This document shows, one piece after another, positions 40,625-50,205 of a DNA stretch of 64,000 nt; position 1 is the stretch's first letter, and each line of letters begins with the position of its first letter. The stretch is taken from assembly GCA_016125225.1 (NCBI GenBank), contig WGME01000011.1, positions 1 to 64,000 on the forward strand. Direction: 5' to 3'. A program made the position numbers and the translations under genes. The notes under the pieces were generated by a model that worked only from the letters and a program-made list of their open reading frames with translations, was not told the DNA's origin and did not search any database. The stretch comes from a bacterium. GTDB taxonomy: Bacteria > Planctomycetota > Planctomycetia > Planctomycetales > Planctomycetaceae.

Positions 40625-42403
40625 CTACTGACCCGACAATGCGGCCGCGACGGCGGCGCGGTACCGGGCGATATCTTCCGGCGAGAGGTCGTAGACAAAA
40701 ATCGAATAGCCAATCCGTGCGTCGGGTTCAAAGAAGCGGAAGTATCCGAAGTCGTCGATATTGGCTGTAATATCGAGGCCATCGACATCGCGCAGACGGT
40801 GCGGTCGCCCCGCGACATAGTTGACGCTGACAGCATAGCGTCCTGGTGAGGGATAGCGAGTTGGAGGCAGGTGATAGTCGTTACCGAAACCGACGGCCGA
40901 TGGCGAGACCGTGCCGAAGTAGGCCAGCTTGATCGGTTCACCGGGATGCTCATCGAGCCAGTCTTTGAGTGCGTGCAGGTCTTGACCCCAGTCGACATTG
41001 GAATCGACGAGATGCTGCCAGCCATTCGCGGGACCACCAGCGTACTCGTTGAAGTAGGCCAGATGATGCGGATGGTATCGCAACGAGAAGGGGAGCGAGG
41101 CCGCGGCCAGCAGGATCACCACGGTACGGCGGGGCATCTTCTCCCAGTCGATCCAGCGGGCCGACGACGATGCTAACACGATCAGAAAGGGAAACGCGGG
41201 AAGTATGTACCGGATGCCGAGTTGATTGCCCGCTAGACTGGCCGGGACGATATAGGCCAGCACGAACATCAGCAAGAGGGCCGCCCGTTTGAGCTCTTGC
41301 CGCTCTTTGCGCTGAGCGAAAATGCTGAGCAATCCGCATAGCAGGCACGCCAGCGTTCCCAACGGCAACTTGTAAGCCAGTGCCCGCAGATAGTAATCGC
41401 GATAGCCCCCCTGGTCGGTCCATTCCCCATCGAGATAGACCGGATGCGTTGCGGTGACGGCGTGGCGCAATTGGCTCCAGCCTCGCAGGAATTCGATCGG
41501 TAGTACCAACATTCGCCAGCGCCGAATATCCCAGTTGGCTAGTGTCAAATTGTTATAAAGAAGACTGAAGATCAAACTACGGTTGGCATACTGATCCATT
41601 GCAAAGGCCAGATGAATTGCAATGAGAAGACCGAAGCCGACCAACGTGGCATAACCGATGAGTCGCTTCCAGTCCAAACCCCGGTCGTAAGGTAACAGGG
41701 TCGCTGCGACGACAGGGAGCAGTAGCAGCAACGGCAATGCTGAAAACTTGGTGACCAATGCCGCCCCGATGATCATGCCGAGCAATAGCGCTCGCCACCA
41801 GACGGGATGCTTGATCAACCAGAGTGTCGCGCAGAAGGCACCAAAGACCGCAACTGTCACCGGCAAGTCATGGGCCACAATGGCCGAGTTCGCAAGCAGG
41901 GTGGGACAACAGGCCCACAGCAACGCGGCGAGCAATCCACTCGGTGTGCCATACCACCCACGTGATAACCCGGCGACCAGCGCACCCCCGAGAATTCCCA
42001 GCGGGATGAGCATTAATCGGCCGTAAAAGTAGTAACGGCGAATGTCGTGCGGATGAGCATTCAGAAACGCATCCGCGTAGTCGTATTCATTGCTCTCCAG
42101 CATTCCGAAAGCGACATGCCCAAGCGTGGACCCCGCATCAACTTGCCCCAATGCCAGTGGCAATGCCGCCAGCATTCGAGGCAATGGTGGGTTGATGGGG
42201 TCAACCGAGTAATCGTTTGTTTGCAGATAGCGCAAACCCAGCGGCATGTGCCAGAATTCGTCGTGCGTGGGAGTCCAGCGGCGGGCACAGTCCACGGCCA
42301 ACCCCGCAGGGATCAACAGCAGCACCAGCACGATCGGCCAGAACCAGCGGTCCAACCTTGTCGCTGCTGTCAATGCGGTGTGGGGGTGGGCCGAAGACAT
42401 CAC
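40625..42403 (-). CDS. GT39/PMT-like membrane glycosyltransferase
   Basis: A 592-aa protein with a dozen or so hydrophobic helices (for example FWPIVLVLLLIPAGLAVDC, LLLGMIIGAALVTKFSALPLLLLLPVVAATL). The first loop has WTPTHDEFWHMPLGLRYLQTND, where the acidic residues match the Asp-Glu catalytic pair of GT-C enzymes, and the C-terminal part reads WQHLVDSNVDWGQDLHALKDWL, a recurring pattern in this family. It probably transfers sugars from a lipid-phosphate donor at the membrane. It is separated from clpP by a long inverted repeat and a terminator. Confidence 0.8.
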   Translation of the reverse strand: MMSSAHPHTALTAATRLDRWFWPIVLVLLLIPAGLAVDCARRWTPTHDEFWHMPLGLRYLQTNDYSVDPINPPLPRMLAALPLALGQVDAGSTLGHVAFGMLESNEYDYADAFLNAHPHDIRRYYFYGRLMLIPLGILGGALVAGLSRGWYGTPSGLLAALLWACCPTLLANSAIVAHDLPVTVAVFGAFCATLWLIKHPVWWRALLLGMIIGAALVTKFSALPLLLLLPVVAATLLPYDRGLDWKRLIGYATLVGFGLLIAIHLAFAMDQYANRSLIFSLLYNNLTLANWDIRRWRMLVLPIEFLRGWSQLRHAVTATHPVYLDGEWTDQGGYRDYYLRALAYKLPLGTLACLLCGLLSIFAQRKERQELKRAALLLMFVLAYIVPASLAGNQLGIRYILPAFPFLIVLASSSARWIDWEKMPRRTVVILLAAASLPFSLRYHPHHLAYFNEYAGGPANGWQHLVDSNVDWGQDLHALKDWLDEHPGEPIKLAYFGTVSPSAVGFGNDYHLPPTRYPSPGRYAVSVNYVAGRPHRLRDVDGLDITANIDDFGYFRFFEPDARIGYSIFVYDLSPEDIARYRAAVAAALSGQ

Positions 42404-42437
42404 ACTCTCACCCTGGGAGCAACAGATTCTCTGTTAC

Positions 42438-42506
42438 CAGCCCGCAGCGCAAGCAATGGCGCCTTCTGAGAGAGGATAAGCACACCCTTGCTCGCGCTGC
42501 GGGCTG
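42438..42506. repeat. Long inverted repeat upstream of the GT39-like gene
   Basis: A 19-bp arm (CAGCCCGCAGCGCAAGCAA) has an inverted partner at 42488-42506 with one mismatch and a 31-nt loop. It lies in the clpP-GT39 gap and may be a terminator or processing structure. Confidence 0.6.
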
Positions 42507-42553
42507 ATCGAGCGCTCTACACCGTACACGCTCTGATACCGCACGATCAACGA

Positions 42554-42582
42554 ACAAGCCCCCGGGGTTGCCGAGGGCTTGT
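42554..42582 (-). terminator. Terminator after the clpP genes
   Basis: ACAAGCCC pairs with GGGCTTGT, extended by an imperfect GC core, ending 24 bp after the clpP stop codon on the minus strand. Confidence 0.65.
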
Positions 42583-42606
42583 CTGAATCCAGGTGTCGTT
42601 CGTGCA

Positions 42607-43215
42607 TCAGGCCGGGGTCGGCGGATGTTCGGGCATGTGTTCGAGGACATGATCGATAAGGCCGTAGCTCTTGGCTTCATCAGCCATCATGAAGTTGTCA
42701 CGATCGGTATCCTGTTCAATTTTCTCCAGCGTCTGCCCGGTGTGCTTGAGATAAATCTCGTTCATCCGTCGTTTAGTACGGATGACTTCCTTGGCATGAA
42801 TCGCCAGTTCCGTGGCGGTTCCCTGCATCCCGGCGAGGGGCTGGTGAATCATGATGCGGCTGTTGGGCAGGCCATAGCGTTTGCCCTTGGCTCCGGCGGT
42901 CAGCAGCAGAGATCCCATGCTCGCACACTGGCCGATGCAGTAGGTCGCCACATCGCAGTTGATGAACTGCATGGTGTCGTAAATGGCCATGCCCGAGGTG
43001 ATTGATCCCCCCGGCGAGTTGATATAGAGATGAATGTCAGCCTTCGAATCTTCAAACTGCAGGTACAGCAACTGAGCCACGATGATGTTGGCCACATCAT
43101 CGTTAATGGCACTGCCCAGCAGAATGATGCGGTCGCGGAGCAACCGGCTGTAGATGTCCATGGCCCGCTCTTCGCGGCCGGACTTTTCGACAACGAACGG
43201 CACAAGTGATGACAT
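42607..43215 (-). CDS. clpP: ATP-dependent Clp protease proteolytic subunit (paralogue 2)
   Basis: A 202-aa serine peptidase: [44 protein letters not shown], nucleophile Ser in [12 protein letters not shown], His in [10 protein letters not shown] and Asp in DTDRDNFM. The triad is complete and the length is typical. It should assemble with the preceding paralogue and an AAA+ unfoldase (not in the window) into the Clp protease. It lies 62 bp downstream of paralogue 1. Confidence 0.95.
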   Translation of the reverse strand: MSSLVPFVVEKSGREERAMDIYSRLLRDRIILLGSAINDDVANIIVAQLLYLQFEDSKADIHLYINSPGGSITSGMAIYDTMQFINCDVATYCIGQCASMGSLLLTAGAKGKRYGLPNSRIMIHQPLAGMQGTATELAIHAKEVIRTKRRMNEIYLKHTGQTLEKIEQDTDRDNFMMADEAKSYGLIDHVLEHMPEHPPTPA

Positions 43216-43277
43216 CGGTAAATCCGTGGGAAAGTGAACGATGGAATGAAGATTAACCGGTCCGGCCGAACACGCAG

Positions 43278-43901
43278 CTACGTCTTCGGCTTGTCATCTT
43301 TGGAAGGAATCAGGATTTCGTCAACCAGACCATATTCCTTGGATGCCCCCGCCGACAGATACCGATCGCGATCGGTATCCTTGGCGATCACATTGATGGG
43401 CTGGCCCGTATGATTCGCAAGGATACGGTTCAGCACATCACGGGTTTCCAGGATTTCTTTCGCCTGGATTTCGATGTCCGAAACCTGCCCGCCGACTTCA
43501 CCAAAGGGCTGGTGAATCATCATCTTGGCGTGAGGCAGAATAAAGCGTTTGCCTTTGGTGCCCCCAGCGACCAGCACCGCCGCACCACTCGCCGCGATCC
43601 CCACGCAGTAGGTCGCAATCGGGCACTGCAGGAACTGCATGGTGTCGTAAATGGCCATTGTGGCGGTGACCGACCCGCCCGGAGAATTGATGTAGAAGTG
43701 AATGTCCTGATGACGGTTTTCCGCCTGCAGGAACAACAGCTTCATCACCAGGAGATTGGCGCTGCCATCGTGAATCGGTCCATCGAGAAAGAGGATACGA
43801 TTCTCAAGCAGCAGATCTCCCAGGCCCATGTTACGCTGGCGGGTGTAATCGCGGCCGGCGTTCACGGCGGAACCGGCAACCGTCTGAGACCAAGACATCA
43901 T
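43278..43901 (-). CDS. clpP: ATP-dependent Clp protease proteolytic subunit (paralogue 1)
   Basis: A 207-aa Clp[45 protein letters not shown], Ser in [15 protein letters not shown], His in [10 protein letters not shown] and Asp in [10 protein letters not shown]. The loop around the nucleophile (AASGA) differs from the usual ASMG, which may alter substrate choice. Tandem clpP genes suggest a mixed tetradecamer. It follows trigger factor on the same strand, the classical tig-clpP order. Confidence 0.93.
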   Translation of the reverse strand: MMSWSQTVAGSAVNAGRDYTRQRNMGLGDLLLENRILFLDGPIHDGSANLLVMKLLFLQAENRHQDIHFYINSPGGSVTATMAIYDTMQFLQCPIATYCVGIAASGAAVLVAGGTKGKRFILPHAKMMIHQPFGEVGGQVSDIEIQAKEILETRDVLNRILANHTGQPINVIAKDTDRDRYLSAGASKEYGLVDEILIPSKDDKPKT

Positions 43902-44090
43902 TCCGAAGGTCTCCCTTAAGGGTTTGGAGCCAACCGGGTCGGACGCAGCACGCGTTAACCACAGTGGACCGCCACAGCCTATTCTACCACCCCAGTAAAG
44001 GGGCCTTCTGTTGCCGCTGCGGAGACCATATCAGAGCATCGACAGACCAGTTCGTCATCCCTGACGTTGTCTCTCCGCAAAGCGGAGTTG

Positions 44091-45554
44091 TTATTCTTCC
44101 TCTGTTCCTTGAGCTTCCGGAACCGCTCCTTGACCGCAAATGGCGAGCGAGACCGCTTCGACATCGTCGGTTTGTGGTGCGGGCATCGGCACGTCGGTGT
44201 AAACAGCGCTCTTCAGGATATGGTCGACGGCTTTCCGCTCGCGAATTTGAGCTTCCAGGTTATCGATCATGCCCGATTTCATCATCCGGGCCCGCACACG
44301 CCGCGGGTTTTCACCGCGCTGCAGGGCCATCATGTAAATTTCGGAATCGACATCGGGCGGGGTCGCTTCGATGCTTTCCTTCGTGGCAATCTTGTCGAGC
44401 ACAAAGTGCTCTTTCAGAGCTTGGCGAGTCGTGGTGACCGACTTCTGTCGCAGGCTGGCTTCGCGGGCACGAATTTCCTGCGTGGTGTATCCCGCCTGCT
44501 GCATTTCCAGAATTTCGCGACGCAGGGCGTTTTCCACTTGCTTACGGACGAGCTCTTCCGGCAGCTCCCACGTGGCCGATTCGGTAATCTTTTCGAGCAC
44601 CTGACGGCGAGTCGACTGGCGTTGCTCGAACTGCAGTTGCCGCTGCAGCATGCCCTTCACCGACACACGCAGATCATCTTCCGATTCCATGTCGAGCCGA
44701 GCCAGGAATTCCTTGTTCAGCTCGGGCATGACCAATCGCTTGACCATGTTGACGTGCACTTTGACCTGCACGGTTTCGCCACGTTTTTCGACCGATTCGG
44801 CTTCCGGCGAGATCACAAGCTGAGTTTCACGCACGTCACCGGCATTCGCACCGGCCAGCAACTGGTCAAAGCCGGTCAGTTCACCATCCGGGAACCGCAA
44901 GGTCGTCTTCAGTTGCAGCGTGAGGTCATTCATCCGACGCAGCAACGTGTCGTTCCAGAGGAACTCGATGTCCGCGTTAATATAGTCGCCCGATGCAGCG
45001 GGTTCGGTTTGATCCGACAGTGTGCCGTACTGCGCAAGGAACCGCTGCAGGTAACTATCGACGTCGGCGTCGCTGATTTCACGGACCGGGCGTTCAATCG
45101 CCAAGCCACTGTAATTCGGCAGCTCGAATTCCGGCCGAACTTCGACGTCGAATTCGTACTCGAAATCACCTTCGTCCGGCAGAACGAGCGTTTCGATATC
45201 GAAATCGGGTTCGTTGATCGGGTCGAGTGAATTCTCGTCAGCCAGCTGTTCCAGGCTGGTTAACAGCACCCGCTGACGGACCTGGTCGGAGATTTCTTTC
45301 TTGAAACGGCGTTCGACCAGTTTCGCCGGAACGTGCCCCGAGCGGAAACCTGGAACAGCAGCCGATTCAGCCACTTCTTTTAAGGCGGCATCACGAAAGT
45401 GATCGATATCGGACTGAGGCACTTTCACACGAATGTGCTTGCGGCAAGGGCCAATGTTCTGGATGTCAACAGCGAGGGACATCTTGAAACCGGTGGCCGC
45501 TTCGGCCGGGGCCTCGGTCACCGCGGTAGCTTGATCGTCAGACACTGTCAGCAA
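44091..45554 (-). CDS. tig: Trigger factor
   Basis: A 487-aa ribosome-associated chaperone. Domains: N-terminal ribosome-binding (VPQSDIDHFRDAALKEVAESAAVPGFRSGHVPAKLVERRF), central FKBP-type PPIase (~150-240), C-terminal helical arms. The ribosome docking motif, usually GFRxGKxP, is GFRSGHVP here, with the Lys replaced by His. It is longer than the ~430 aa of E. coli by an extra N-terminal leader and an acidic C-terminal tail (EAQGTEEE). It heads the tig-clpP-clpP cluster. Confidence 0.9.
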   Translation of the reverse strand: MLTVSDDQATAVTEAPAEAATGFKMSLAVDIQNIGPCRKHIRVKVPQSDIDHFRDAALKEVAESAAVPGFRSGHVPAKLVERRFKKEISDQVRQRVLLTSLEQLADENSLDPINEPDFDIETLVLPDEGDFEYEFDVEVRPEFELPNYSGLAIERPVREISDADVDSYLQRFLAQYGTLSDQTEPAASGDYINADIEFLWNDTLLRRMNDLTLQLKTTLRFPDGELTGFDQLLAGANAGDVRETQLVISPEAESVEKRGETVQVKVHVNMVKRLVMPELNKEFLARLDMESEDDLRVSVKGMLQRQLQFEQRQSTRRQVLEKITESATWELPEELVRKQVENALRREILEMQQAGYTTQEIRAREASLRQKSVTTTRQALKEHFVLDKIATKESIEATPPDVDSEIYMMALQRGENPRRVRARMMKSGMIDNLEAQIRERKAVDHILKSAVYTDVPMPAPQTDDVEAVSLAICGQGAVPEAQGTEEE

Positions 45555-45671
45555 TCCTCGTTGAACTGGGGACCTGGCACAGTGCTCGACGCCGCCCCCA
45601 TTTTTCTGGGCGGGGATTGTTGCCAGGCAATCCTTGCCGGGGTTCAGCAGCTCCCCGTATCAATAAAAAAG

Positions 45672-45744
45672 AGCGGGTGACCGGACTCGAACCGGCGACA
45701 ATCACGTTGGCAACGTGATGCTCTACCAACTGAGCTACACCCGC
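45672..45744 (-). tRNA. tRNA-Gly(GCC)
   Basis: A 73-nt cloverleaf on the minus strand: acceptor GCGGGTG/CACCCGC, anticodon stem with loop TTGCCAA (anticodon GCC), T-loop TTCGAGT. No CCA is encoded. It is followed by a T-run (TTTTTTATT) that could terminate transcription. It lies upstream of tig on the same strand. Confidence 0.93.
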
Positions 45745-46303
45745 GTCTGGCTGTGACGCCAGCGGAGATTATGGCACCCTCACCGTGAGCGTCAAGCGTC
45801 ACACGGTTCTGATTCCTCCGGAAAGCGAAACGATCTGCGGACAGACCGGCTGGAATCGGCAGTTCTCCCGCACTCGATTTCCAGGCCGAGTTCACTACAT
45901 CAGGTGACCTGCTTGGGTCGAACCGGCCCTGTTGCCTCTTCACAACGCCCGGCAACATGCCTGGGCACATATTGCAAAGTATGTCTGCGTAATTGGATAC
46001 GGCGTGTGTTCCGACTTGTGCTCCCGATTGATGTTGCGAAAAAACACCTTTGTGCAAATTGCCGCGCGCAGGTGTTGTTAACAAAAATTATCGCCAACAA
46101 AAATTACGTAACCAACAGCTATACAAGGAAATACGAAAACACAGACAGGTCGATTATTCATAAATCTGATCGCGGTTAGCGCTTTGGCATTCAGGTTGCT
46201 TTACACCCTTTCATCCTGCGAAACACGACACCACACACTCAACACAACGTGTTTCAGGGATTGTTGTTACAACCACACACCGCAGCCAGAAAGAAACGCA
46301 ACC
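45745..46303. other. Intergenic region, tRNA-Gly to pilin gene
   Basis: About 560 bp with AT-rich stretches after 46070. ORFs here overlap the tRNA or have non-protein composition. It probably holds divergent promoters; no boxes are assigned. Confidence 0.35.
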
Positions 46304-46609
46304 ATGCCCCAGAACATCCTCGTCAAACTGTACAACGATGACGCCGGCTTTATCGTCTCGGCCGAACTCGTCTTGGTCGGCACCATCGCCGTCCTCGCCA
46401 TGGTCGTCGGACTCAGCGAAGTCTCGGAAGCCGTGAATCAGGAACTTGAAGACGTCGCTTCTGCCTTCGGCTCCATCTGCCAGACCTACGAAGTGAAGGG
46501 AGCCAAAGGCTGCAAGGGAGCCATCAACGGCAGCACCTTCACCGACCTGCAGGACAACTGCGACAACTACTGCGACATCGTCCCCCTCGACCCCGTCGGC
46601 GAACGCTAA
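46304..46609 (+). CDS. Small Flp-type pilin-like protein with Cys-rich C-terminus
   Basis: The ATG at 46304 gives 101 aa; the track start adds 40 unlikely residues. A short N-terminus (MPQNILVKLYNDDAGFIVS) leads to a helix AELVLVGTIAVLAMVVGLSEVSEAV, with Glu five residues before the hydrophobic core as in Flp/Tad pilins. The C-terminal half has four cysteines (CQTY, GCKG, NCDNYC) able to form two disulfides. It stands alone with a downstream terminator; no tad genes are adjacent. Confidence 0.65.
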   Translation: MPQNILVKLYNDDAGFIVSAELVLVGTIAVLAMVVGLSEVSEAVNQELEDVASAFGSICQTYEVKGAKGCKGAINGSTFTDLQDNCDNYCDIVPLDPVGER

Positions 46610-46625
46610 GCCGTCATGATTCGCA

Positions 46626-46647
46626 CCCAGGGATCGCGATCCCTGGG
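46626..46647. repeat. Perfect 22-bp palindrome after the pilin gene
   Basis: CCCAGGGATC-GC-GATCCCTGGG, 17 bp after the pilin stop codon. It has no T-run; perhaps an mRNA-stabilising hairpin. Confidence 0.55.
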
Positions 46648-46688
46648 CGTCCCTCGACACACGCTGATGACCACTACCCCATCGAAAG

Positions 46689-46716
46689 CCCACGGTTGCA
46701 CGCCGTGGGTTTTTCT
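46689..46716 (+). terminator. Rho-independent terminator
   Basis: CCCACGG pairs with CCGTGGG and is followed by TTTTTCTTTT. Confidence 0.8.
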
Positions 46717-46735
46717 TTTGTAGCTGGCAAGCGGC

Positions 46736-47497
46736 TCAGTTCTCGGAACGAATGGCCGACAGAATGCCATCCCACAAAGCGATGCGCCGCCGCAAGGCTT
46801 CACAAGCGGTTTGCTCGGCCGCAGCCAGTTTGTCGGCGTCTCCAGCACACAATTGCTCGACCAGCCGTCGGGCTAACGGACCGTGATGATCGCCGTCGAG
46901 TTCAATGTGCCGCACGAGATAGTGCCGCAGCCGGTCGACTTCGTGGCCTTCGTTTTTCAAAGTTTCAACCATTCGCCGAAACATATCGGGGATGATGTCT
47001 TCGCGGCCATAAAAGAAAGCGGCGGCGACCTCATGCGGTTGGCCTTCTGTCGCCAAGTTCAGAGAGAATTCCACAAAGGACTGTGTGCTGGGCAAGGCGG
47101 ATGTCTCCTGCAGCACAGCGTTCCAGGCTTTCCCTGCTTGAAGTTGCCCCAGAAACCCATCGATGGGTTGAGTCTCCGCACCCAGTTCCTGCATCGCCTG
47201 ATGATAGAGTTCGTAATGGCTGGCATAACCACCCCGGCCGTCGTCATCGGCCTCCTCGCCCAGCACGATTTCCAGAATGAAGCGCGACAGGTCTGCATCG
47301 GCCGCGGGCATCCAGGGGAGAGTCACGCAGGTGACTTCACGCTGCAATCGTTTGAGCAGTGACATGAAGTCCCACACCGCGAAGACATGCTCTCGCATGA
47401 AAATACAAAGCGATCGCCGATCGTTGATGGCGGTATAAATCGGGTGATCGACGAGTTGCTGACGCAATTCGGCCAACTCGCCGGCGGAGGTTTCCAT
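46736..47497 (-). CDS. DUF3050 protein (haem-oxygenase-like fold)
   Basis: A 253-aa helical protein: LVDHPIYTAINDRRSLCIFMREHVFAVWDFMSLLKRLQ, then FILEIVLGEEADDDG..YASHYELYHQAMQELGA, VAAAFFYGREDIIPDMFRR and YLVRHIELDGDHHGPLARRLVEQL. This is the DUF3050 pattern. The conserved His/Glu residues (HVF, EIVLGEE, HIELDGDHH) fit the metal site of haem-oxygenase-like diiron proteins. The substrate is unknown. Confidence 0.82.
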   Translation of the reverse strand: METSAGELAELRQQLVDHPIYTAINDRRSLCIFMREHVFAVWDFMSLLKRLQREVTCVTLPWMPAADADLSRFILEIVLGEEADDDGRGGYASHYELYHQAMQELGAETQPIDGFLGQLQAGKAWNAVLQETSALPSTQSFVEFSLNLATEGQPHEVAAAFFYGREDIIPDMFRRMVETLKNEGHEVDRLRHYLVRHIELDGDHHGPLARRLVEQLCAGDADKLAAAEQTACEALRRRIALWDGILSAIRSEN

Positions 47498-47767
47498 GTC
47501 AGTCTAATCCAGAACAAGCATTTCGCAGACACAGGGTTAGGGTTTCGAGAACCCGGAAAGATTATGGTCTGCCCCATCCTTTCGACCACAATGCTCCGGG
47601 AGTTTCTCACGATTGGCAAGAGTGAGGCCCGTGGAGGCAGATTTTGAAAAAACCGGAAAAGGCTGAAGAAAATCGCCGGGGCTGTGCGTTGGGATAGCGG
47701 TGCCCGTGGGCGTTCGCGGAACCGCCGGTGCTACCGCTCCCCTTCTCTTTTCGACTGGGAAAGACTC

Positions 47768-48661
47768 ATGCCCACCCGACTGTTCCGATGTGGCGGCGTT
47801 GTGACATTGCTTGCCATCAGTCTCAGCCTGCTTTCCGCCGCGAATCAGGGACCGATTCGGCAACTCACGCTCGATCCGGATGCCGCGATGGTTCCATTGT
47901 TTGATGGCATGGAATCGGGGCAGTTCGAGGTGCGGATGTCGGCGATCAATGCCTATCAGTCCAACGTGGTGATTGCGAACACCGGGACCGAGGCGGTTAC
48001 GGTCGCGGTTCCCAAAGCCGCCGTTGGAGTGCATATCCTGCCCCAGTTTGGCTTTGGAAATGGTCCCGGCCAGAATCAGGGCCAAGGGTTCTTCAGTGGC
48101 AACAACAATGGGCAAAACGGTCAGGCAGGCCAGGCACAAGGCGTCGGAGGCACCATGCAGGGCAACTCGCCGTTCGGCCAGAGCAATGGCAATAACAACT
48201 TCTTCGGCAACGGCTTTCCCAGCGTACCGGCTGAGATGGTCACACCCGACCTGCAGCAATACGGCGGTCTTGCAACCATCCCCGCAGGAAAGTCGATCCT
48301 GCTAAAGATGAAAACCGTTTGCCTGAGTTATGGTCGGCCAGACCCGATGTCGAAGATGACCTATCGGCTGGTGCCGGTAGAAGAGTATTCCAGCGATCCT
48401 GTGCTGGCGGAACTCCTCGAAAGCTATACCGAACGGGTCGATCGAGACACGATGCAGGCCGCCACCTGGCATGTCGCGAATGGTCTCTCGTGGGACCAGA
48501 TTCGCCAGCTTCCCGATCGTCGCGTTCCCGGCGTGAGTGCCACCATTTTCACGCCGCGTGATGTGCAGTCCGCAGAACAATTCGTGACAGCGGTGACGGA
48601 AGCCGCAAAAGATCGTCCCGCATCAAAAACTCCCCCGGTCACCACCGCCAACCGCAATTAG
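47768..48661 (+). CDS. Secreted protein with Gly/Asn/Gln-rich linker
   Basis: Starts at the ATG at 47768 with a signal peptide (MPTRLFRCGGVVTLLAISLSLLSAA); 297 aa. An N-terminal beta domain of about 75 residues (IRQLTLDPDAAMVPLFDGMESGQFEVRMS) is followed by a low-complexity Gly/Asn/Gln/Phe segment of ~70 residues and a second domain (LLKMKTVCLSYGRPDPMSKMTYRLVPVEEYS). This type occurs in planctomycetes, with unknown function. It is convergent with the terminase island. Confidence 0.65.
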   Translation: MPTRLFRCGGVVTLLAISLSLLSAANQGPIRQLTLDPDAAMVPLFDGMESGQFEVRMSAINAYQSNVVIANTGTEAVTVAVPKAAVGVHILPQFGFGNGPGQNQGQGFFSGNNNGQNGQAGQAQGVGGTMQGNSPFGQSNGNNNFFGNGFPSVPAEMVTPDLQQYGGLATIPAGKSILLKMKTVCLSYGRPDPMSKMTYRLVPVEEYSSDPVLAELLESYTERVDRDTMQAATWHVANGLSWDQIRQLPDRRVPGVSATIFTPRDVQSAEQFVTAVTEAAKDRPASKTPPVTTANRN

Positions 48662-48708
48662 CCACGAGGCAGAGCCGAGCGCTGACCACGATCGCTGACC
48701 ATCCGAAG

Positions 48709-50205
48709 TCACCAGCCGAATTCCCCCGCTGCGGTGGGCATGGTGACTTCGAACCAGTCGTGATTTGTCGCTGATTCACGTGTCAGTTCCAGACAAGCCG
48801 CGCCGAGCGCAAAGGCCCGGTCGTCATGACAGCAGGGCTGACGGCGATGGTCGATTCGCACGCGGCCGCCGCTGTTGGTTCGCAACACCAATGCTGCCAG
48901 TTCGGTTTCCAGGTCGTCACAGGTTGGGCTGTTCGCGAGCTGTCCACAACCGGGATACCACCGCACCTGCTGATGGACGATGAGATTCCGCAGAGTCAAG
49001 GCGAGTGCATGATTGCCCCGCCCGGCGGCGAAGTCGAATCGCTGCAGCCGATACTTCGCCGACAGCCGCTGAATCACGCCGAGCAATTGATATTCATCGA
49101 GCACAAACCGCACCCTCGGAAAGTGGGCCGCGATGTGGGCGATCCAGTCCTCGACCCATTGCACCAGCACCGGTTGATCGGCCGAGGGAGCCACCACATC
49201 CATACGGTCCACAATCATGGTCGGTCCCTCGCGATGCACCACCACCCCCACGGTGCGGTCATGCTTTTCGGCATAGTCAATCGCTGCAACATAATCGAAC
49301 TCGGCATGACCATGTGATCGCAGCATCAGGCGACTATCCCGGCAAGCGGCGACCTCCGCGAGTGTGACAAACTCGCCATCAGAATGTTGCCACGCGTTCT
49401 CCCATAACCGGGCATAGACGCTCGGCGGTAACAAGCGTTGCTGCTCGGCGAGGCTGGCCGGGGTGATCCACGGAGCTTGCGGCCCCTGAAGTGACGAGAA
49501 GTACCACTCGGCCGAAGTCCGGGCGGTTTCGCGGAGTTCCCATTGCCAACCCGTGCCGATTCCGGCGTTGGTTAGCACCACCAGCACACAGCCGGGTTTC
49601 TTCGCTGCAGAAGACGACAGCGAATACCACAAATCGGGCTTGGCCCAATGGCAGACTTCATCACAAATCACGAAGTCGGGAAGTTGCCCCCAAGAACTAC
49701 TAACGTCGGAAGAGATCACCTGCAACTGGCTGCCGGTGTGACGATTCCGAATCACCTGCTTCTGCACCATCAGATCAGGGCAGAGGACCGGGTTGTGTCG
49801 CACCAGATCGGCAATAGCCGTGTGAATGAGCGTGGCCTGTTCCTGATCAGCGGCTGCGGCCAGTCCACGCAGCGTATGCGGCGACCACTGCAGAATCCAG
49901 GTGACTTGAATCGCGGTATCGGTGGTCTTGGAATGACCACGCGGCCGTTCGAGATACGCCCGACGTACCGTGGCATTCTCTGTCAACCCCGCCAAGGCTC
50001 TCCATGCCGGATCAAGAGCCAGAAAGTCACGTTGTTGCCACGCTTGAAGAACTTCACAGAATAACGGCCCCACGCCGGAGCCGATGCGGAGAATCTGACG
50101 GTAATCGGCCGGATCACGGGCGGCGAGCCGCTGTTGCCAGGCGTGCTGCAATCGCAGTCGGGAGATCAAGTCCTGCCGCGACGCAGGCGTCAACCAGTTC
50201 GTCAT
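48709..50205 (-). CDS. Phage terminase large subunit-like protein (terminase island)
   Basis: A 498-aa protein. ATPase domain: YLERPRGHSKTTDTAIQ (Walker A-like), LAAAADQEQATLI, then LPDFVICDEVCHW (Walker B with catalytic Glu). Nuclease domain: YVAAIDYAEKHDRTVGVVV and RVRFVLDEYQLLGVIQRL. All key residues appear intact. It is unrelated in detail to the prophage TerL. It ends a six-gene minus-strand cluster without portal, capsid or integrase. It overlaps the small-terminase-like gene by 92 bp. Confidence 0.85.
   Translation of the reverse strand: MTNWLTPASRQDLISRLRLQHAWQQRLAARDPADYRQILRIGSGVGPLFCEVLQAWQQRDFLALDPAWRALAGLTENATVRRAYLERPRGHSKTTDTAIQVTWILQWSPHTLRGLAAAADQEQATLIHTAIADLVRHNPVLCPDLMVQKQVIRNRHTGSQLQVISSDVSSSWGQLPDFVICDEVCHWAKPDLWYSLSSSAAKKPGCVLVVLTNAGIGTGWQWELRETARTSAEWYFSSLQGPQAPWITPASLAEQQRLLPPSVYARLWENAWQHSDGEFVTLAEVAACRDSRLMLRSHGHAEFDYVAAIDYAEKHDRTVGVVVHREGPTMIVDRMDVVAPSADQPVLVQWVEDWIAHIAAHFPRVRFVLDEYQLLGVIQRLSAKYRLQRFDFAAGRGNHALALTLRNLIVHQQVRWYPGCGQLANSPTCDDLETELAALVLRTNSGGRVRIDHRRQPCCHDDRAFALGAACLELTRESATNHDWFEVTMPTAAGEFGW

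Noticed and set aside
45644-46084. 146-aa minus-strand ORF over the tRNA-Gly gene
   Set aside because: It covers the whole tRNA and has no protein-like features.
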